DNA of 64,000 bases from Lucinisca nassula (GCA_963580285.1 OY757013.1:150551564-150615563), one strand, 5' to 3'. Shown: positions 12,866 through 24,926, counted from the first letter of the stretch. Numbers and translations are program-made. Notes: generated by a model from the letters alone, not told the origin.

Positions 12866-13052
12866 TTTTGTTTGTTTGATTTGAGGTTTAACGTCCCCGT
12901 CAACACTGTAAAGGTCATTTTGGAGACCTTGCTTCCAATTTTGTGGGACTTTTACCCGACAGCGAGATGAAATGACATCTCAAGCCCTGTCATGGTTTAT
13001 TAGCATGGACGGTCCGCCTCGCACCGCGGTTCCTGGACAGGCTTACATCCTC
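12866..13052 (-). mobile_element. R1 repeat copy
   Basis: On the minus strand: CGTCCATGCTAATAAACC, CTTGAGATGTCATTTCATCT, AAGTCCCACAAAATTGGAAG and a tail GTTAAACCTCAAATCAAAC. R1 behaves as a SINE-like unit with a CAAA tail. Confidence 0.7.
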
Positions 13053-13059
13053 TTACATC

Positions 13060-13200
13060 CTCGATGAGGCGGCTCTATCGAGTGCCCACAATCTATATTT
13101 TGAGCAGAAATAAGAAAAATATCACATTTTTTATCCTAAAATTTTCATTTTTTCGGCGATATAGGTGGCAATGTATTTGTATAGGCGTGTTTGCGTAATG
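13060..13200. mobile_element. MITE family A, half copy
   Basis: Starts at the centre, CTCGATGAGGCGGCTCTATC, and ends GGCGTGTTTGCGTAATG. The break is exactly at the palindrome, as if the hairpin had been cut. Confidence 0.7.
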
Positions 13201-13572
13201 TTGTCTGCAATTTTATTTTTATTGAATTCATTATGTGCTTGTTCATACTGAATTGTATTGTATAAGAGACTAAATGGTAAATTAGCTTTTATCTAAATAT
13301 GTTTGCTTTCTTAAAACATACTATATAAATCGACTTTTAAAGATGGTTTACAAGTGTAGACCTATCCATTCGCTTTATATACAGTAAAATTCTTGTATTC
13401 GGAATACCCTTTTGACTGTTCAGAAAGTCCACTTTTAAATTGTAACAAAGGTGGTCTCTTACTAGAGGATACTAGGTGTAGGAAACAGAGAAAAGATTAA
13501 ATGTAATCCTATAAGTATGCTTTTAAATGCAGAATTATTCTTTGATTTAAGCTGGTCTTAACAGCGACTTTC

Positions 13573-13838
13573 CATATGAAAACACGCCTACACAAATACA
13601 CCGTAAAACAATGCAATATTTAAGATGAAAACTTGTGATATTTTTCTTATTTCTGCTCTAAAATAAAGATTGTGGGTACACGTTAGAGCCGCCTCATCGA
13701 GGCGTTCTAATGAGTACCCACAATCTATATTTTAGAAAAGAAATAAGAAAAATAAGGTTTACCCCTGTAAACCCTAGTTTTACTATATAAACATTGCGTT
13801 CAAGGGGGGTCAAAACTATATAGGCATGTTGGCGTGAT
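13573..13838. mobile_element. MITE family A copy
   Basis: CATATGAAAACACGCCTACA ... centre CGTTAGAGCCGCCTCATCGA ... ATATAGGCATGTTGGCGTGAT. Confidence 0.75.
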
Positions 13839-14055
13839 AACTGTAAATGTTCATACGGTTATCACATGCCAAGAGGTTTGTGAAGCACATTCCTGTTTAT
13901 TTGACAATGTGCCATTTAGTTAAGATTTTTTCTTTTCTTTAAAGGCCTATTTCCTGTTGTAAAAAAAGGCTTCATGTCCCTTTTAAAAGATATCCCAACC
14001 GATATAATCGAGGCTTTGAATTCAACCTCTCGTCTTCAACAATATCTGTTTAAAA

Positions 14056-14410
14056 CATTTTTATCATATGACGCCGCGTTTGAGAGTGTAATAACGCCAT
14101 GTAATAAATTCGATAATCCACTAGTAGACTAAATATGCAAATTAGTTAGATACGCCCCGTAACGTTACATGTACGACGTCCTTAACGACGTCGCGTTTAC
14201 TAATGGCGGAATATTGATCTTTTTATTAAACAATCGTGAATAAAATGCGTTTTGAATGTCATATGATAAATAGAATCTTGCATTCGTGCTCATATATTAT
14301 TGAAATTATTAAACTCGTTGAGGAAAAGGGAAAAATGCTCGGCACAGCCTCGCATTTTATCCCTTTTCCCCAACTCGTTTAATAAATTCAATAATACATG
14401 AACACTCATG
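14056..14410. mobile_element. MITE family J, copy 2
   Basis: Same order as 1351-1707 (TTATCATATGACGCCGCGTT, CCCGTAACGTTACATGTACG, hairpin around CTCGGCACAGCCTCG), well conserved; the left arm of the hairpin lost a few bases (GAGGAAAAGGGAAAAATGCT). Confidence 0.7.
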
Positions 14411-14814
14411 TCTTATCCCTTAACGCTTGGAAAATATTGTCTATTTATGTCGTCTGCTGCATCTTCTTGCACACGTTTCAAACATTTTTACATACAGGCA
14501 AACGAAGAAACACTCTGATATGGGTTCACGCTGTTTGCAATAATGAGTTTAAAGGTAACCAGAAACCGTTGTGATTGGCGTCTAACGGGTACTCGTAGGA
14601 TAGCATTCAGGTGATCCCATATTTCTGCAAGAATCTTCAGTTGTCCACACAGTAAATATGATTGCTAAATGTTTACATTTTAAAATTTAAAAACGTGGAG
14701 ACATTTACCTGTTATACGGGTTACAGAGCCCTCCCATATGTGCCATGATCTAGCGTAGCCATGCAGATCTTTTCTCTGGAATATCAGTTAGAACAATTGT
14801 GAAAGCTGTTAAAA

Positions 14815-15148
14815 ATAAGGGCGAGGATTGTGGCCACGTAAAATCGATTTAAGCCCCCACAGTGGAATTCGTTCCACCGATCGTTCCATGGCGGTTCTTC
14901 TGTCGTGGTTTATTTTTGTTATGACTTGTCTTTGAGTGTGTGTATCGCTTACATTATTTTGTTTTCGATAGCCAATTGGCCATTTTGTGGGAAAGTAACT
15001 GTCCTTTTGGCTTTCCGCTAGTGATCTTTCCATTAGGGTCTAGTTGTTTCATGTTTGTAGTTCTTTCCCATTGGTGTCTCTGATGGGAGCTGTGGATTGA
15101 TTGTTTCGATTCCTAATCATTGCCTTCATTTCTATTTTCACAATTATG
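14815..15148 (+). repeat. Repeat G, near full copy
   Basis: GGATTGTGGCCACGTAAAAT CGATTTAAGCCCCC, CCGATCGTTCCATGGCGGTT, TGGGAAAGTAACTGTCCTTT, GTTTCGATTCCTAATCATTG CCTTCATTTC. Confidence 0.65.
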
Positions 15149-15379
15149 TAGCCTTTGTAATCTTATGAGGAATGGAGTATTCAATGTTGGTAAAAATATT
15201 TTCTCAACGGTCTGTTAAAGGGGAGAATTTACCTGTGTAAGATACGTTTTGGAAGGTTAGGAGTTAGAAACGAACAGGAAGCACCCCCCCCCCCCCATCC
15301 CCCCCCCCCACACACACACTGCCTGTAACAAATGGAGTAAAATATGTCTGGTTATCTATCCCCTTACAAGTGGCTGTTA

Positions 15380-15598
15380 GTAAACCGCTTAGAGGATCTA
15401 AACCTGTCCAGGAACCGCGGTGCGAGGCGGACCGTCCATGCTAATAAACCCTATTGGTTTCATTGGGCGACAGGGCTTGAGATGTCATTTTATCTCAGTG
15501 TCGGGTAAAAGTCCCACAAAATTGGAAGCAACGTCTCCAAAATGACCTTTACAGTGTTGACGGGGACGTAAAACCTCAAATCAAACAAACAAACAAAC
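15380..15598 (+). mobile_element. R1 repeat copy with 12-bp target duplication
   Basis: Starts truncated at GTAAACCGCTTAGAGGATCT, continues GACAGGGCTTGAGATGTCAT and ends in a CAAATCAAACAAACAAACAA tail. AAGTGGCTGTTA occurs at 15368-15379 and 15599-15610. The TSD plus tail is the evidence that R1 is a retroposon. Confidence 0.8.
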
Positions 15599-15610
15599 AA
15601 GTGGCTGTTA

Positions 15611-16245
15611 ACTATGTTTTCTGTTTTCACATTGCTAACAAACTTCTTACACGCAATAACTATATTCTTGCCTTTTCAACATTCTGTTGATTTGTGTGTC
15701 TCCTTTTCTGGCTTTCTTGATGTAGTAATCTGTAAATAAGATCAGTCTATAAGGGGTCGAAATTTCAACTAGGCTGGCCTTCTCCGTCGTTGAAATCTCG
15801 ACCCCGATGGAAAAGACATTTTACATGTAGTAGTCAACCCAAGACATCAACATCAGTAATACAGAAAAGCCATCTTAAAGAATACGACAGTTTTTATCTT
15901 GTTCACATTACATTGAGGATATTTCCTCTTTTTTTAGATGAATAACAAAACTATTTCATCGAGAGTGTTGAAAACATCAGACTTTTCACGAGTGTGATTC
16001 GCACTCGTGAAAATGCTGTTGTTTTCAACACACGAGATGATTTTTGTTGTTCTTGTTGTTTTGTATTTATCGCAAAAAAGAGTAAATTTTCTTTTCAATT
16101 TTATACAGGACAGTTCGGGCTGCTACTGTGAAAATAGAGCGGTCATGTTATTTTTCACAGTGCGAAAATATCATACATTTGTATTTGTTTCAGATATGCA
16201 TTGATTTTACTGGTAACTATAATAAAATTAATCACCTTTCTTATG
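15611..16245. other. No firm feature; short inverted repeat near 15990
   Basis: ACTTTTCACGAGTGTG and CACTCGTGAAAATG form a small hairpin at 15979-16014. No gene recognised. Confidence 0.4.
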
Positions 16246-16406
16246 TAGGACGGTATACACGTCCAATTAACGCGAAAGCATCTTTCATGGGCCAGAAAAT
16301 CCGTACTGTGCTGTACAGATGCGATCACAAATGTGGTGTGAATGCGGAATTTCCCAATGGGAACATTGCACCAGAAGCACAAATCGGTTTTCCGGAAAGC
16401 AAATAA
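16246..16406 (+). other. Possible unassigned terminal exon
   Basis: TTTCTTATGTAG at 16234-16245 resembles a splice acceptor and is followed by an open frame of about 53 codons to a TAA, including RTVLYRCDHKCGVNAEF. I do not recognise the family. There is no partner exon and no repeat family signature. It could be chance. Confidence 0.15.
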
Positions 16407-16429
16407 TGACGAATATGTGAGGAAACACA

Positions 16430-16612
16430 CGGCACGAAGACTCAGATCAGCCTGCGCATCCGCGCAGTCTGATCAGAGTCTTCGTCGTGCGCTCTAAGGA
16501 TAGCTATGGGCCAAATGCTCCTTCATGCAGCAAGAGAAGTCTCTGATTAGACTATATGGATGCGCAGGCTGATCAGTGTCTTCGCTGGGTGCACATGGCT
16601 TATTGTAGGTTT
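16430..16612. repeat. Palindromic repeat with TCTTCGTCGTGC stem
   Basis: GGCACGAAGACTCAGATCAG, CTGCGCATCCGCGCAG, CTGATCAGAGTCTTCGTCGT form a hairpin at 16434-16493; a second half, GATGCGCAGGCTGATCAGTG TCTTCGC, follows at 16558. Related short palindromes at 6285-6325 and 56392-56452. Confidence 0.6.
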
Positions 16613-16759
16613 TGTCGTATGCAGGCTCAAATGTTATGCTTATTAGGCTAAGGTAATTAATAGGGAATCAAAAGTGCAGTAAACTTGCTTAGACCCAGGG
16701 AGCTAATCGAATCAAAAATGCAGTAAACAAAGTTTGCTGCAAGAAACGTTTCGAAACAA

Positions 16760-16890
16760 AGACCTCATCACAAATAGAAGGTCAGGTGGTTTTTCTAAGG
16801 GTACTCTGATTTTCGCCCACCTCTGATTAACGATCGGCTCGAAATAAATAAGTAAAATAATATTGAAAGGGCAGTAAAACCAAAAATAAG
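16760..16890 (+). mobile_element. S3 SINE 3-prime fragment
   Basis: AGGTCAGGTGGTTTTTCTAA, CGCCCACCTCTGATTAACGA and ATTGAAAGGGCAGTAAAACC match the S3 body. No head. Confidence 0.6.
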
Positions 16891-17174
16891 AAAAAACGTG
16901 GATACGCAGAAAGATTTTACTGAGCCCCTTCGGAAGTTTGCAGGTTTGCTAGCAGAAAAAAATCCGATTTATCACATCGTGCGATGTCATTGTTATCAGA
17001 CTTTGGTTGCTGTCGAGTGTTAGCCATTAGCCGATTTTTATCTTGAAATCTGTACAAGAGACACAGGCAAATAGTGCAAATTTAGATCTGAACTTCAATA
17101 AGTTAAACTCGATTATCATTCGGAGCATGGAAATATGTTCGAGATATGAGTAGTTAAAACTACTGACATTTATC

Positions 17175-17400
17175 CTTAGAGACAGGTCATGATGGTGATG
17201 AATATCATTACGATCTTCTCTAAAATAAAGGTAGGTTGTGTGTACTCATTAGAATCGCCTCATTGAGGCGATTCTAATGAGTACACAATACATACCTTTA
17301 AAAATCAGGAAAACCTTTAAATATTTGGAGATCGGGAGCTTCTGAAAGAATTCTCTAGAGACTCAAATGCGGGTTCGAATTAGCTATAGTAAACGAGCAA
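17175..17400. mobile_element. MITE family C copy
   Basis: Central palindrome TACTCATTAGAATCGCCTCA facing its complement at 17246-17286, with GGTAGGTTGTG and ACATACCTTT arms and the right arm CTCTAGAGACTCAAATGCGG ... GTAAACGAGC. Confidence 0.65.
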
Positions 17401-18129
17401 TGCGTGTTCTTTTTCCTCCAGCTTTTCTGAAGAAAATATCTTTGACTAGTGAGAAGGGACAGGAAATCCCAACCTTCGGGTACAGCAGGCAACGTGGAAA
17501 ACAATGCACAACCTCGTTTCCCAATCGTTTTCCACGTGACCGCTCGATCCGAGGCTTAGGAATTCCCTATTCCTGCTGAAAAGTTTTGATGGATTATATT
17601 TAGCACATATGAGGGTGTAACCCTAATATTAGGTTGACTCAGAAACTTTGGCTTGCACAGATGGACAGTACCTTGATAACTTAAGCTTCTTCTGTATGGG
17701 AAGAGCTGTGGTATTCAGTTGTTGTAGAAGTTTGTCAGCAATCTCTGTTTTCTTTTCTGCGTCTTGTAGAACTAACTGTACATCTGTCTCGACGTCATAG
17801 CTAACATAATAATTGTAAACTTTTAGAAAGTGTTTAACACATAAACAGCTTGAGAATGTTTAATCACCAGGAATCGCTCTCTACAATCAGTCATATCTGT
17901 CGAGCTGGACATTGCGTAAGTAAGTATTAGTTTTTTTTGCGTTCTGGAGTAGGTTATCTCTTCGTCCGTACATTCGTGTGTCCATCGGTCCGACCGTGTC
18001 TGCCTGTACGAACGTATGTCACGAATCAATTTTTATAAGTTCCAAACTATAGTCAAACTTCTTTGACTCAAACACCATTGAGGCTATAAAATTGTTCATG
18101 GTAGGGGTATCCACTCAGGTTGAATCACA
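17401..18129. other. No recognisable feature
   Basis: A hairpin-like pair GCAACGTGGAAAACAATG and CGTTTTCCACGTGAC lies at 17488-17540. The frame at 17367-17579 crosses it and has no domain. Confidence 0.4.
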
Positions 18130-18378
18130 TCATGACGATAGTGTCTTTGTCTTCAACAAAGTAAAGGTATGTTGTGTATAATCACCTCATTTAAGTGACT
18201 CTAATAGGTGCACGCAACTTAACTTTTGAAGATAAAATAAGACAGGCCTCCTTTATTATCCTAAATATATGGATATCTGGAGCTATGGGATTTATTTTCT
18301 AGGCACTGAAGAGTGATTTTGAAAAGAACATAGTAACGAGCCATCAGTGTTCGAGCCCTTGAAGTTTCACTATACTTG
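18130..18378. mobile_element. MITE family C, worn copy
   Basis: Centre GGTATGTTGTGTATAATCAC/CTCATTTAAGTGACTCTAAT, right arm ATATGGATATCTGGAGCTAT ... AACGAGCCATCAGTGTTCGAG. It runs directly into a family D MITE at 18396. Confidence 0.6.
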
Positions 18379-18395
18379 GTGTACGTGAAGTACAA

Positions 18396-18604
18396 GGCCC
18401 ATTTGTTCAAAGCATTGTTAGCCTAACGAGCTCGTTAGTGGTCATATTGTTAACTTTTCTAGCAAGAACAATATCGAAAATTTTGGTATTTTTGCTGGAA
18501 AAATGTGAGCGCTCACATTTTTTTCAGCAAAAATTTCCGAGCATATTTGCCATATTAAATGATCAAAGTTTTAACGATGCCGTTAGTTTTGAACAACTGG
18601 CCCC
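18396..18604. mobile_element. MITE family D copy with shortened hairpin
   Basis: GGCCCATTTGTTCAAAGCAT to TTTTGAACAACTGGCCCC. The central hairpin is reduced to AAAAATGTGAGCGCTCACAT. Confidence 0.8.
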
Positions 18605-18654
18605 TGCTCAAGAGACTACAGTCAGTGGTTATACATATTAGTTCCTCATAAGTA

Positions 18655-19478
18655 AATACAAGGGGCGTTTGGAAAGTATTAATAGTGGGTCCGGCTTGTA
18701 ATTTTTTTTTTTTTTTTGGGGGGGGGGGTTTACGGCCCTTTCAACATTATTTCACTCATGTCGAGCCGATCGTTAATCAGAGGTGGGCGAAACCGGAGTA
18801 CCCGGAGAAAAACCACCTGACCTTCCGTTGCAGAACTTGGCGTCTCACACGTGGCCCGAGCGAGGCTCGAACCTACGGCGGTGAGAGACCTAATGACTAA
18901 GAGTCAGCGCTCTTATCCACTAGGCCACGGAGGCCCGTCCGGCTTGTAAATATAAGGCTCACCTGGTCAAAACTAACTTGTGGAGTCCCTCAAAGTATTC
19001 TCCCTTAACCTGTCCCTCCCTTACTTTTCTAGTCTTTTAATTCACTTAAATCCTTTTGGGGTATTCTGTTTATCAACAGACATGTTTTAATGTATGAGTT
19101 GAGCCAGAAATCACAGGCTGTATATAGGATGTGGTAAAGTTTTAATGTTCAGCTCTTCCAAATATTCTATCACCACGGCTGATCAGTGTGCAGGGGCGTT
19201 ATCATGAAGAATATGAAGACCACGCACTCCTGTTCTTGGACGCTTTGCAACAAAGTGATCCACCACAGCAGAAAGATTTTTTTGTGTGTGTAAAATAATC
19301 TTGTGACAATCTTGTTCTCGAGCCACAATTCCATCGCAGCCAAAAACATTGTGGGTGAGGCTGTTCTAGCCTAACGAAAAGCTGAACAGAAATACTGAAA
19401 TCTGAAAACCCCTTCTTTTTACTGTAAGGAAGGACTTCCGGGGAGTTCATCAGACTGTTACATGCACTAATGAATGTG
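18655..19478 (-). pseudogene. Second mariner-type relic, interrupted by a SINE
   Basis: Minus strand near 19210 reads LHILHDNAPAH and then EYLEELNIKTLPHPIYSL, the second catalytic Asp region and the start of the third-Asp region of a mariner transposase; upstream of that no clean frame remains. The left end CAAGGGGCGTTTGGAAAGTA at 18659 resembles a mariner terminus. The right end is cut by a family C MITE at 19479. Very worn. Confidence 0.6.
18702..18936 (-). mobile_element. S3 SINE with 13-bp target duplication
   Basis: Flanked by perfect GTCCGGCTTGTAA (18689-18701, 18937-18949). On the minus strand: GGCCTCCGTGGCCTAGTGGA head, GGTTCGAGCCTCGCTCGGGC box B, TTGCAGAACTTGGCGTCTC body complement and a G/A-rich end at 18702-18728 seen as T16 G10 on the plus strand. 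It interrupts the mariner relic at 18655-19478. Confidence 0.85.
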
Positions 19479-19812
19479 ATACAGTAGAACTTCGATGGCT
19501 CGAACACCGATGGCTCGTTTACCATGGCTGAGTCAAACTCGTTTTTGAATATCTACATAAGAAGTAATGTGGGATAATTAAGCAGATTTTCGACTTTTAT
19601 CTTCCAAATGCATGATGTGTGTACTCAATAGAACCGCCTCGAAGAGGTGATTTTAATGAGTACACACAGCATACATTTTTATTACAGAACACCGAAAATA
19701 TGTCCTAAAATTAATCCCGTTATGCCTCCTGACAGTAACCCTAAGTGGCTCGAACTACACCTGTCTCGAACCTGGTCCCAAAGGTGTTCGAGTCATTGAA
19801 GTTCGAGTGTAT
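19479..19812. mobile_element. MITE family C, full-length copy
   Basis: TIRs of about 30 bp: ATACAGTAGAACTTCGATGG at 19479 and its inverse TTGAAGTTCGAGTGTAT at 19796-19812. Centre TACTCAATAGAACCGCCTCG facing AGAGGTGATTTTAATGAGTA. The ends carry GGCTCGAACACCGATGGCTC, repeated from both sides. Confidence 0.8.
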
Positions 19813-19959
19813 AATTGCTGAGAGTAACTTCGGTTACCTTGGGTTTAAGAATGCGTACTGTATTCTGTAAAGCAGATCTTCAAGTGACAGTTGGTCGCCT
19901 GTAACATTTGGGGCAACTGACGAGACAGAGGAACGGCGAGAACCTGCAATGAACAAATT

Positions 19960-20703
19960 ATGGGGCGCCGTTTTACTATTTATGCCCTATTTATAGATAT
20001 CCATAATTATTCATGGATAGCCTTATATCGAATTATGGATATCCATAATTATTTATGGATATCAATAATTCGAATTAAAGATATCCATAATTCAAATTAT
20101 GGATATCCATAAATCATGGATATCCATAAATCGAATTATGGATATCCTTTATTCGATTTATGGATGTCTATTATTCGAAATATGGATATCCATTATTCTG
20201 TGGATTCGTGGATATCATTAGTTCAAATTATGGATGTACATAAATATATTTATGGATATCGATAATTCTATGTATGGGTATCATTAATTCAGATCGATTT
20301 ATGGATATCAATAATTCGAATTTCGGATATCATTAAATCGAATTATGGATATCCATAATTCGGTCCATTTATGGATATCACTAATTCGATTTATTGATAT
20401 CCATAACTCGTATTTGCAAATAAATACAACAAATAATGACTGACACCAAAGGCTTTTGCGGTGAATTATGGATATCCATAATTCGGAAAATGGATATATT
20501 TAATTCAGTCCGATTTATAGATATCCATAATTCGATTGATGGATATCCGTAATTCGATTTATGGATATCTAAAATTCGAATTATGGATATCCATTATTCG
20601 GCTGATTTATCGATATCCATAATTCGAAATATAGATATCCATACGAGTAAATCGAATTATGGTTATTTATAAATATGGATTAAATAGTAAAATGGCACCC
20701 CAT
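19960..20703. mobile_element. 744-bp TIR element filled with tandem palindromes
   Basis: TIRs ATGGGGCGCCGTTTTACTAT and its inverse ATAGTAAAATGGCACCCCAT; flanked by perfect 7-bp ACAAATT (19953-19959, 20704-20710). Almost all of the inside is a degenerate tandem repeat of about 22 bases made of two palindromes, ATGGATATCCAT and AATTCGAATT, some 25-30 units. A short unrelated stretch (AACAAATAATGACTGACACC, near 20430) breaks the array. Confidence 0.85.
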
Positions 20704-21002
20704 ACAAATTATTATTAGCGTTCGCGTGTCGTCCGGGAAGCAAATCATAGCAGTTCCCAATCCAAGTACCACCAACCACTTTACCCATAGGCCCCTATGG
20801 TAAGACTGTAGAACTTCTTACCAATTAATCGTTCTCTTAACTTTGTCCCGGTGTCATACACGCCTCAATAGACCCGTGGGCGAGATCTATGCAACACATT
20901 AGGAGCATTTCTGTCATCAAATGCAGCGTTCGCTGGGTCGTCCACGAAGTCAAGCAAAAAGAGTCGGATCCTACAGGAAGACTGTACAACTGTTATATAT
21001 CT

Positions 21003-21238
21003 GGGCCCCGCCAAGCGATTTTGGTACTTATCGCCTATGCGAGCAGCGAAGGTTCAGGCGAGCCTGCGCATCCGCACAGTCTCGCCAAAACCTTCGCTGC
21101 TCGCTTATAAAAGCAGTGAATCAAGAGGAACCTTCAGACAGAAAGCCATATCCCTGGCCCCTCTGAATGGCTGGGCATGCGCAGTTAAAATTCGTCATGA
21201 CGGAATGCTCGAAGACACAAATTCGCTTGGCGGGGCTC
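21003..21238 (+). mobile_element. MITE family F copy
   Basis: GGGCCCCGCCAAGCGATTTT to ATTCGCTTGGCGGGGCTC; TIRs of about 15 bp. Contains GCGAGCAGCGAAGGTTCAGG and its inverse CCTTCGCTGCTCGC, a strong internal hairpin. Confidence 0.85.
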
Positions 21239-21240
21239 AA

Positions 21241-21330
21241 TTCTGTAGAACTTCAACGGCTCGAACACAGATGTATCGTTTACCATGGCTGATTCAACCT
21301 CGTTCTTGCGTCCCTTTGGGCCCTTTTTGG
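21241..21330 (+). mobile_element. MITE family C, end fragment
   Basis: CTGTAGAACTTCAACGGCTC and GTTTACCATGGCTGATTCAA match the left terminus of family C. It abuts the family F MITE. Confidence 0.55.
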
Positions 21331-21369
21331 ATAGCTCCCAGGAACAAATCATTAATGATAATTAAGAGA

Positions 21370-23797
21370 GATCACCATGAATCTTGCTCAGAATGATCTT
21401 CTTGGCAATATCTTAGTCAAATTTGAATATGGGTCATGTCTGGTCAAAAAGTAGGCTAGTAGGTCAAATCATAGGAAAAAATTCTTAACACACTAGAGGC
21501 CACAGTTTCGGTCGGATTATCATCAAACTTGCTCATCATGAACATCTTGACAATATCTGGGTCAAGTTTGAATATGGGTCATGTCGGATAAAATGTAGGT
21601 CAGCATGTCAAATCATAGAAAAATGTTGTGAACACTCTGGAGGCCACAGTTTTGGTCCAATCATCATAAAACTTGCTCAGAATGCTTTAGACAATATCTC
21701 TGTCAAGTCAAAATATGGATCATGTCAAATCAAAAAGTAGATCAGTAGGTCATTTTGCCATATCTTTTGAACCGTTTGAGATAGAGCCTTCATATTTGGC
21801 ATGTAGGTTCCTTGTGACAAAGCTCCCCACTCTTACAAAAAACTTTGACCTGTGACATACTTTATCATAACTTTTGAACCATTTGAGGTAGAGCCTTCAT
21901 ATTTGGGATGTATGTTCCTTGTGACAAGGTTTTCCCAACCATACATAACCTTAACGTTTGACCTTTGTGACCTTTATGACGTTTGTCATAACTTTTGAAG
22001 CAATAGAGATAGAGCCTTCATATCTGGCATGTAGGGTCCTTGCGAAAAGGGCTTCCTATTCATACACAAAATGATCTGTGACCTGACAATGACATGTGAC
22101 CTACTTTATCATAACTTTCTAACCATTTGAGATAGTGCATTCATATTTGGCATGTATGTTCCTTGAGACAAGGTTTTCCCAACCATACATAGCCTTGACG
22201 TTTGACCTTTGTGACCTTTATGACGTTTGTCATAACTTTTGAAGCAATAGAGATAGAGCCTTCATATCTGGCATGTAGGGTCCTTGCGACAAGGGCTTCC
22301 TATTCATACACAAAATGATCTGTGACCTGACAATGACATGTGACCTACTTTATCATAACTTTCTAACCATTTGAGACGGTGCCTTCATATTTGGCATGTA
22401 TGTTCCTTATGACAAGGTCTTCCCACCCGTACAAAAAATTGTCCTATGACCTTGATTTTGACCTTCTTTGTCATAACTTTTGAAGCATTCGAGATAGAGC
22501 CTTCATATTTGGCATGTAGGTTCCTTGTGACAAGGGCTTCCAATTCATACAAAAATGATCTGTGACCTTGACCTTGACATGTGACATACTTTTTATAACT
22601 TTCAAACCATTTGAGATAGAGCCTTCATATTTGGCATCTATGTTTCTTGTGATAAGGACTTCCCACGTATACAAAACTTTTGACCTGTGACTTTGACCTT
22701 TGATCTATATTCTCATAATTTTTGAACCATTTCAGATAGAGCTTTCATATTTGGCATGTAGGTTCCTTGTGACAAGGGCTTCCCACCGATACAAACATTT
22801 GACCTATGACCTTGATCTTTGACCTACTTGCTCATAACTTTTGAACCATTTTACATAACGCCTTCATATTTGGCACGTAAGTTCCTTGTGACAAGGGCTT
22901 CCGACTCATACAAAAAATTGACACGTGTCCTTGACCTTTGACCTACGTTGTCACCGTTTTGAACCGTCCTCATAGTTGGGTTGTAGTTTCCTTGTGACAA
23001 GGGCATCCCACTCATACAAAAAATAACCTGTGACTTTGACCTGTGACATACTTTATCATAACTTTTTAACCATTTGAGATAGAGCCTTCATTTTGTCCAG
23101 GTATGTTCCTTGTGACGAGGGCTTCCAATCTATACAAAGATTTTGACCTTTGACATTGACCTTTGACCTACTTTATCATTACTTGTGAACCATTTGAGAT
23201 AGAGCCTTCATATTTGGCATGTATGTTCCTTCTGGCAAGGGCCTCCCATCCATACAAAAATTTCGACCTGTGACATTGACCTTTGACCTAGTTTGACAAA
23301 ACTTTTGAACCATTTCCGATTGACCCTTCATATTTGGCATGTATGTTCCTTGTGACAAGGGCTTCTCACCCACAAAAAACTTTTGACCTTTGACCATTTT
23401 GTCTTAACTTTTTAACCATTTAAGGTAGAGCCTTCATATGTGGCATGTAGGTTCCTTGTGACAAGGTCTTCTCACTCATGCAAAAAATATTGATCTGTGA
23501 CCTTGACCTTGATATGTGACCTACTTAATCATATCTTTTGAACCATTTGAGATAGATACTTCATATTTGGCATGTATATTCCTTGTGCCAAGGCCTTCAC
23601 ATCCATACAAAAGGTTTGACCTGTGACCTTGACCTTTGACCTACTTTATCATAACTTTGAACCATTTGAGATAGAGCCTTCATATTTGGCATGTATGTTC
23701 CTTCTGACAAGGCCCTTACTATATTACCTACCATTTCATTTCTAAGGTGTGGATCAGGTGAGCGATCCAGGGCCATCATGGTCCTCTTGTTAACCTT
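21370..23797. repeat. Tandem array, about 120-bp unit, with GGTGAGCGAT terminus
   Basis: About 17 units from 21750 of TTGAGATAGAGCCTTCATAT, TTGGCATGTATGTTCCTTGT, GACAAGGGCTTCCCA, then CTGTGACCTTGACCTTTGAC. The first 350 bp holds a different unit (AATATGGGTCATGTC). Right end TCAGGTGAGCGATCCAGGGC CATCATGGTCCTCTTGTT. Noncoding: short readings such as GTYMPNMKALSQM recur only because the unit recurs. Confidence 0.8.
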
Positions 23798-24224
23798 GTC
23801 TCGAAGTTTCAAATATGTTATATGATGATTATATATGTGTTCAAATTACGGCAAAATGCAAAAACGACAGTAAGTGACATGACCCCAAGCATCTGTGGGT
23901 ATTCATGGGTATTCACGTACATTATTACTTTATGCACGGGTGCTTGAAGTTTGGTCCATCAAAACGTATTGAAAATGTCCACATATAAAGACTCTGAAAT
24001 GGCTTACTGATACGTTTGATTCTGGACTTACTTATGGATAGAACTTCAAGCTTCTGTGCTTGATGGCATTAAGGCAAAATTCAAAACAATGTAAGAAGAC
24101 AAACCTTAACCCACACAATGGAATCTTCCGCCTAGTTAGTTTGGAGTGGTCCATTTCTAATTTTTGGGATGTCAGGTTTGTTTTTGTTTGGGGCAAATAT
24201 TACACAAATAAATGTTTTTTTTTT

Positions 24225-24296
24225 TGGCAAACAGTGTAGACCCTGATCAGACGCCGCATTATGCGGTGTCTGATCTGGGTCTACACTGTTTGCCAT
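24225..24296. mobile_element. Small palindromic MITE family E
   Basis: GGCAAACAGTGTAGACCCTG facing its complement through GATCAGACGCCGCATTATGC. About 70 bp. Confidence 0.75.
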
Positions 24297-24920
24297 TATC
24301 CACGTACATAAACTAAGTTCAGAGTTGAAGGTTTCTGACGTCATAGGGACATGAACAGCGCGGCTAATAATCACCGTTACCGGGATTTCGTACGAATGCT
24401 ATGTCGTACAAATGCTATTTCGTACAAATGTTATTTCGTACAAATGTTATTTACGCGGTCAGCGATAGCCACATAGACCGAAGCAACATACTCATACAGT
24501 AGATTTGGATCGACTGACAATCAAACGATCCAAAATTGATCTTTTTAATACGCACGCACATCAATGTTGCGATGTAAACAGAACACTTACCATAACCGAG
24601 GTTGATGTATACTTGGTCACTTTGGGCGTCGGTCTTGTCCAACAATGTTGTTCTTTCATTATCAATGTTGCCTGCCATCTGTTGCTCTGCTGATCATGTC
24701 TTCATATCACACGTATCTGTAACAATGGGCACGAATGATACGTGATATAACTTTAGCAAGTTTGTTTGTGTAATGAAACCCCATGTTAACCACACTTTGT
24801 TTAGAGAAAAGTTAGGTTTTATCGTTTTTGTTTGTTTTTTTTTTCTTATTTTTGCTCAAACCATACATTGTGGGTACATCCGTGTGCTAAAATAGCGTCT
24901 TCTTTATTCATGAAGTCAGA

Positions 24921-24926
<6 letters not shown>

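Noticed and set aside
21750..23720. CRISPR-like regular repeats
   Set aside because: Units of about 120 bp diverge throughout with no conserved repeat/unique spacer alternation; the context is eukaryotic.
22471..23812. Minus-strand frames with GTYMPNMKALSQM
   Set aside because: The peptide recurs only because the tandem DNA unit recurs; frames are short and broken.
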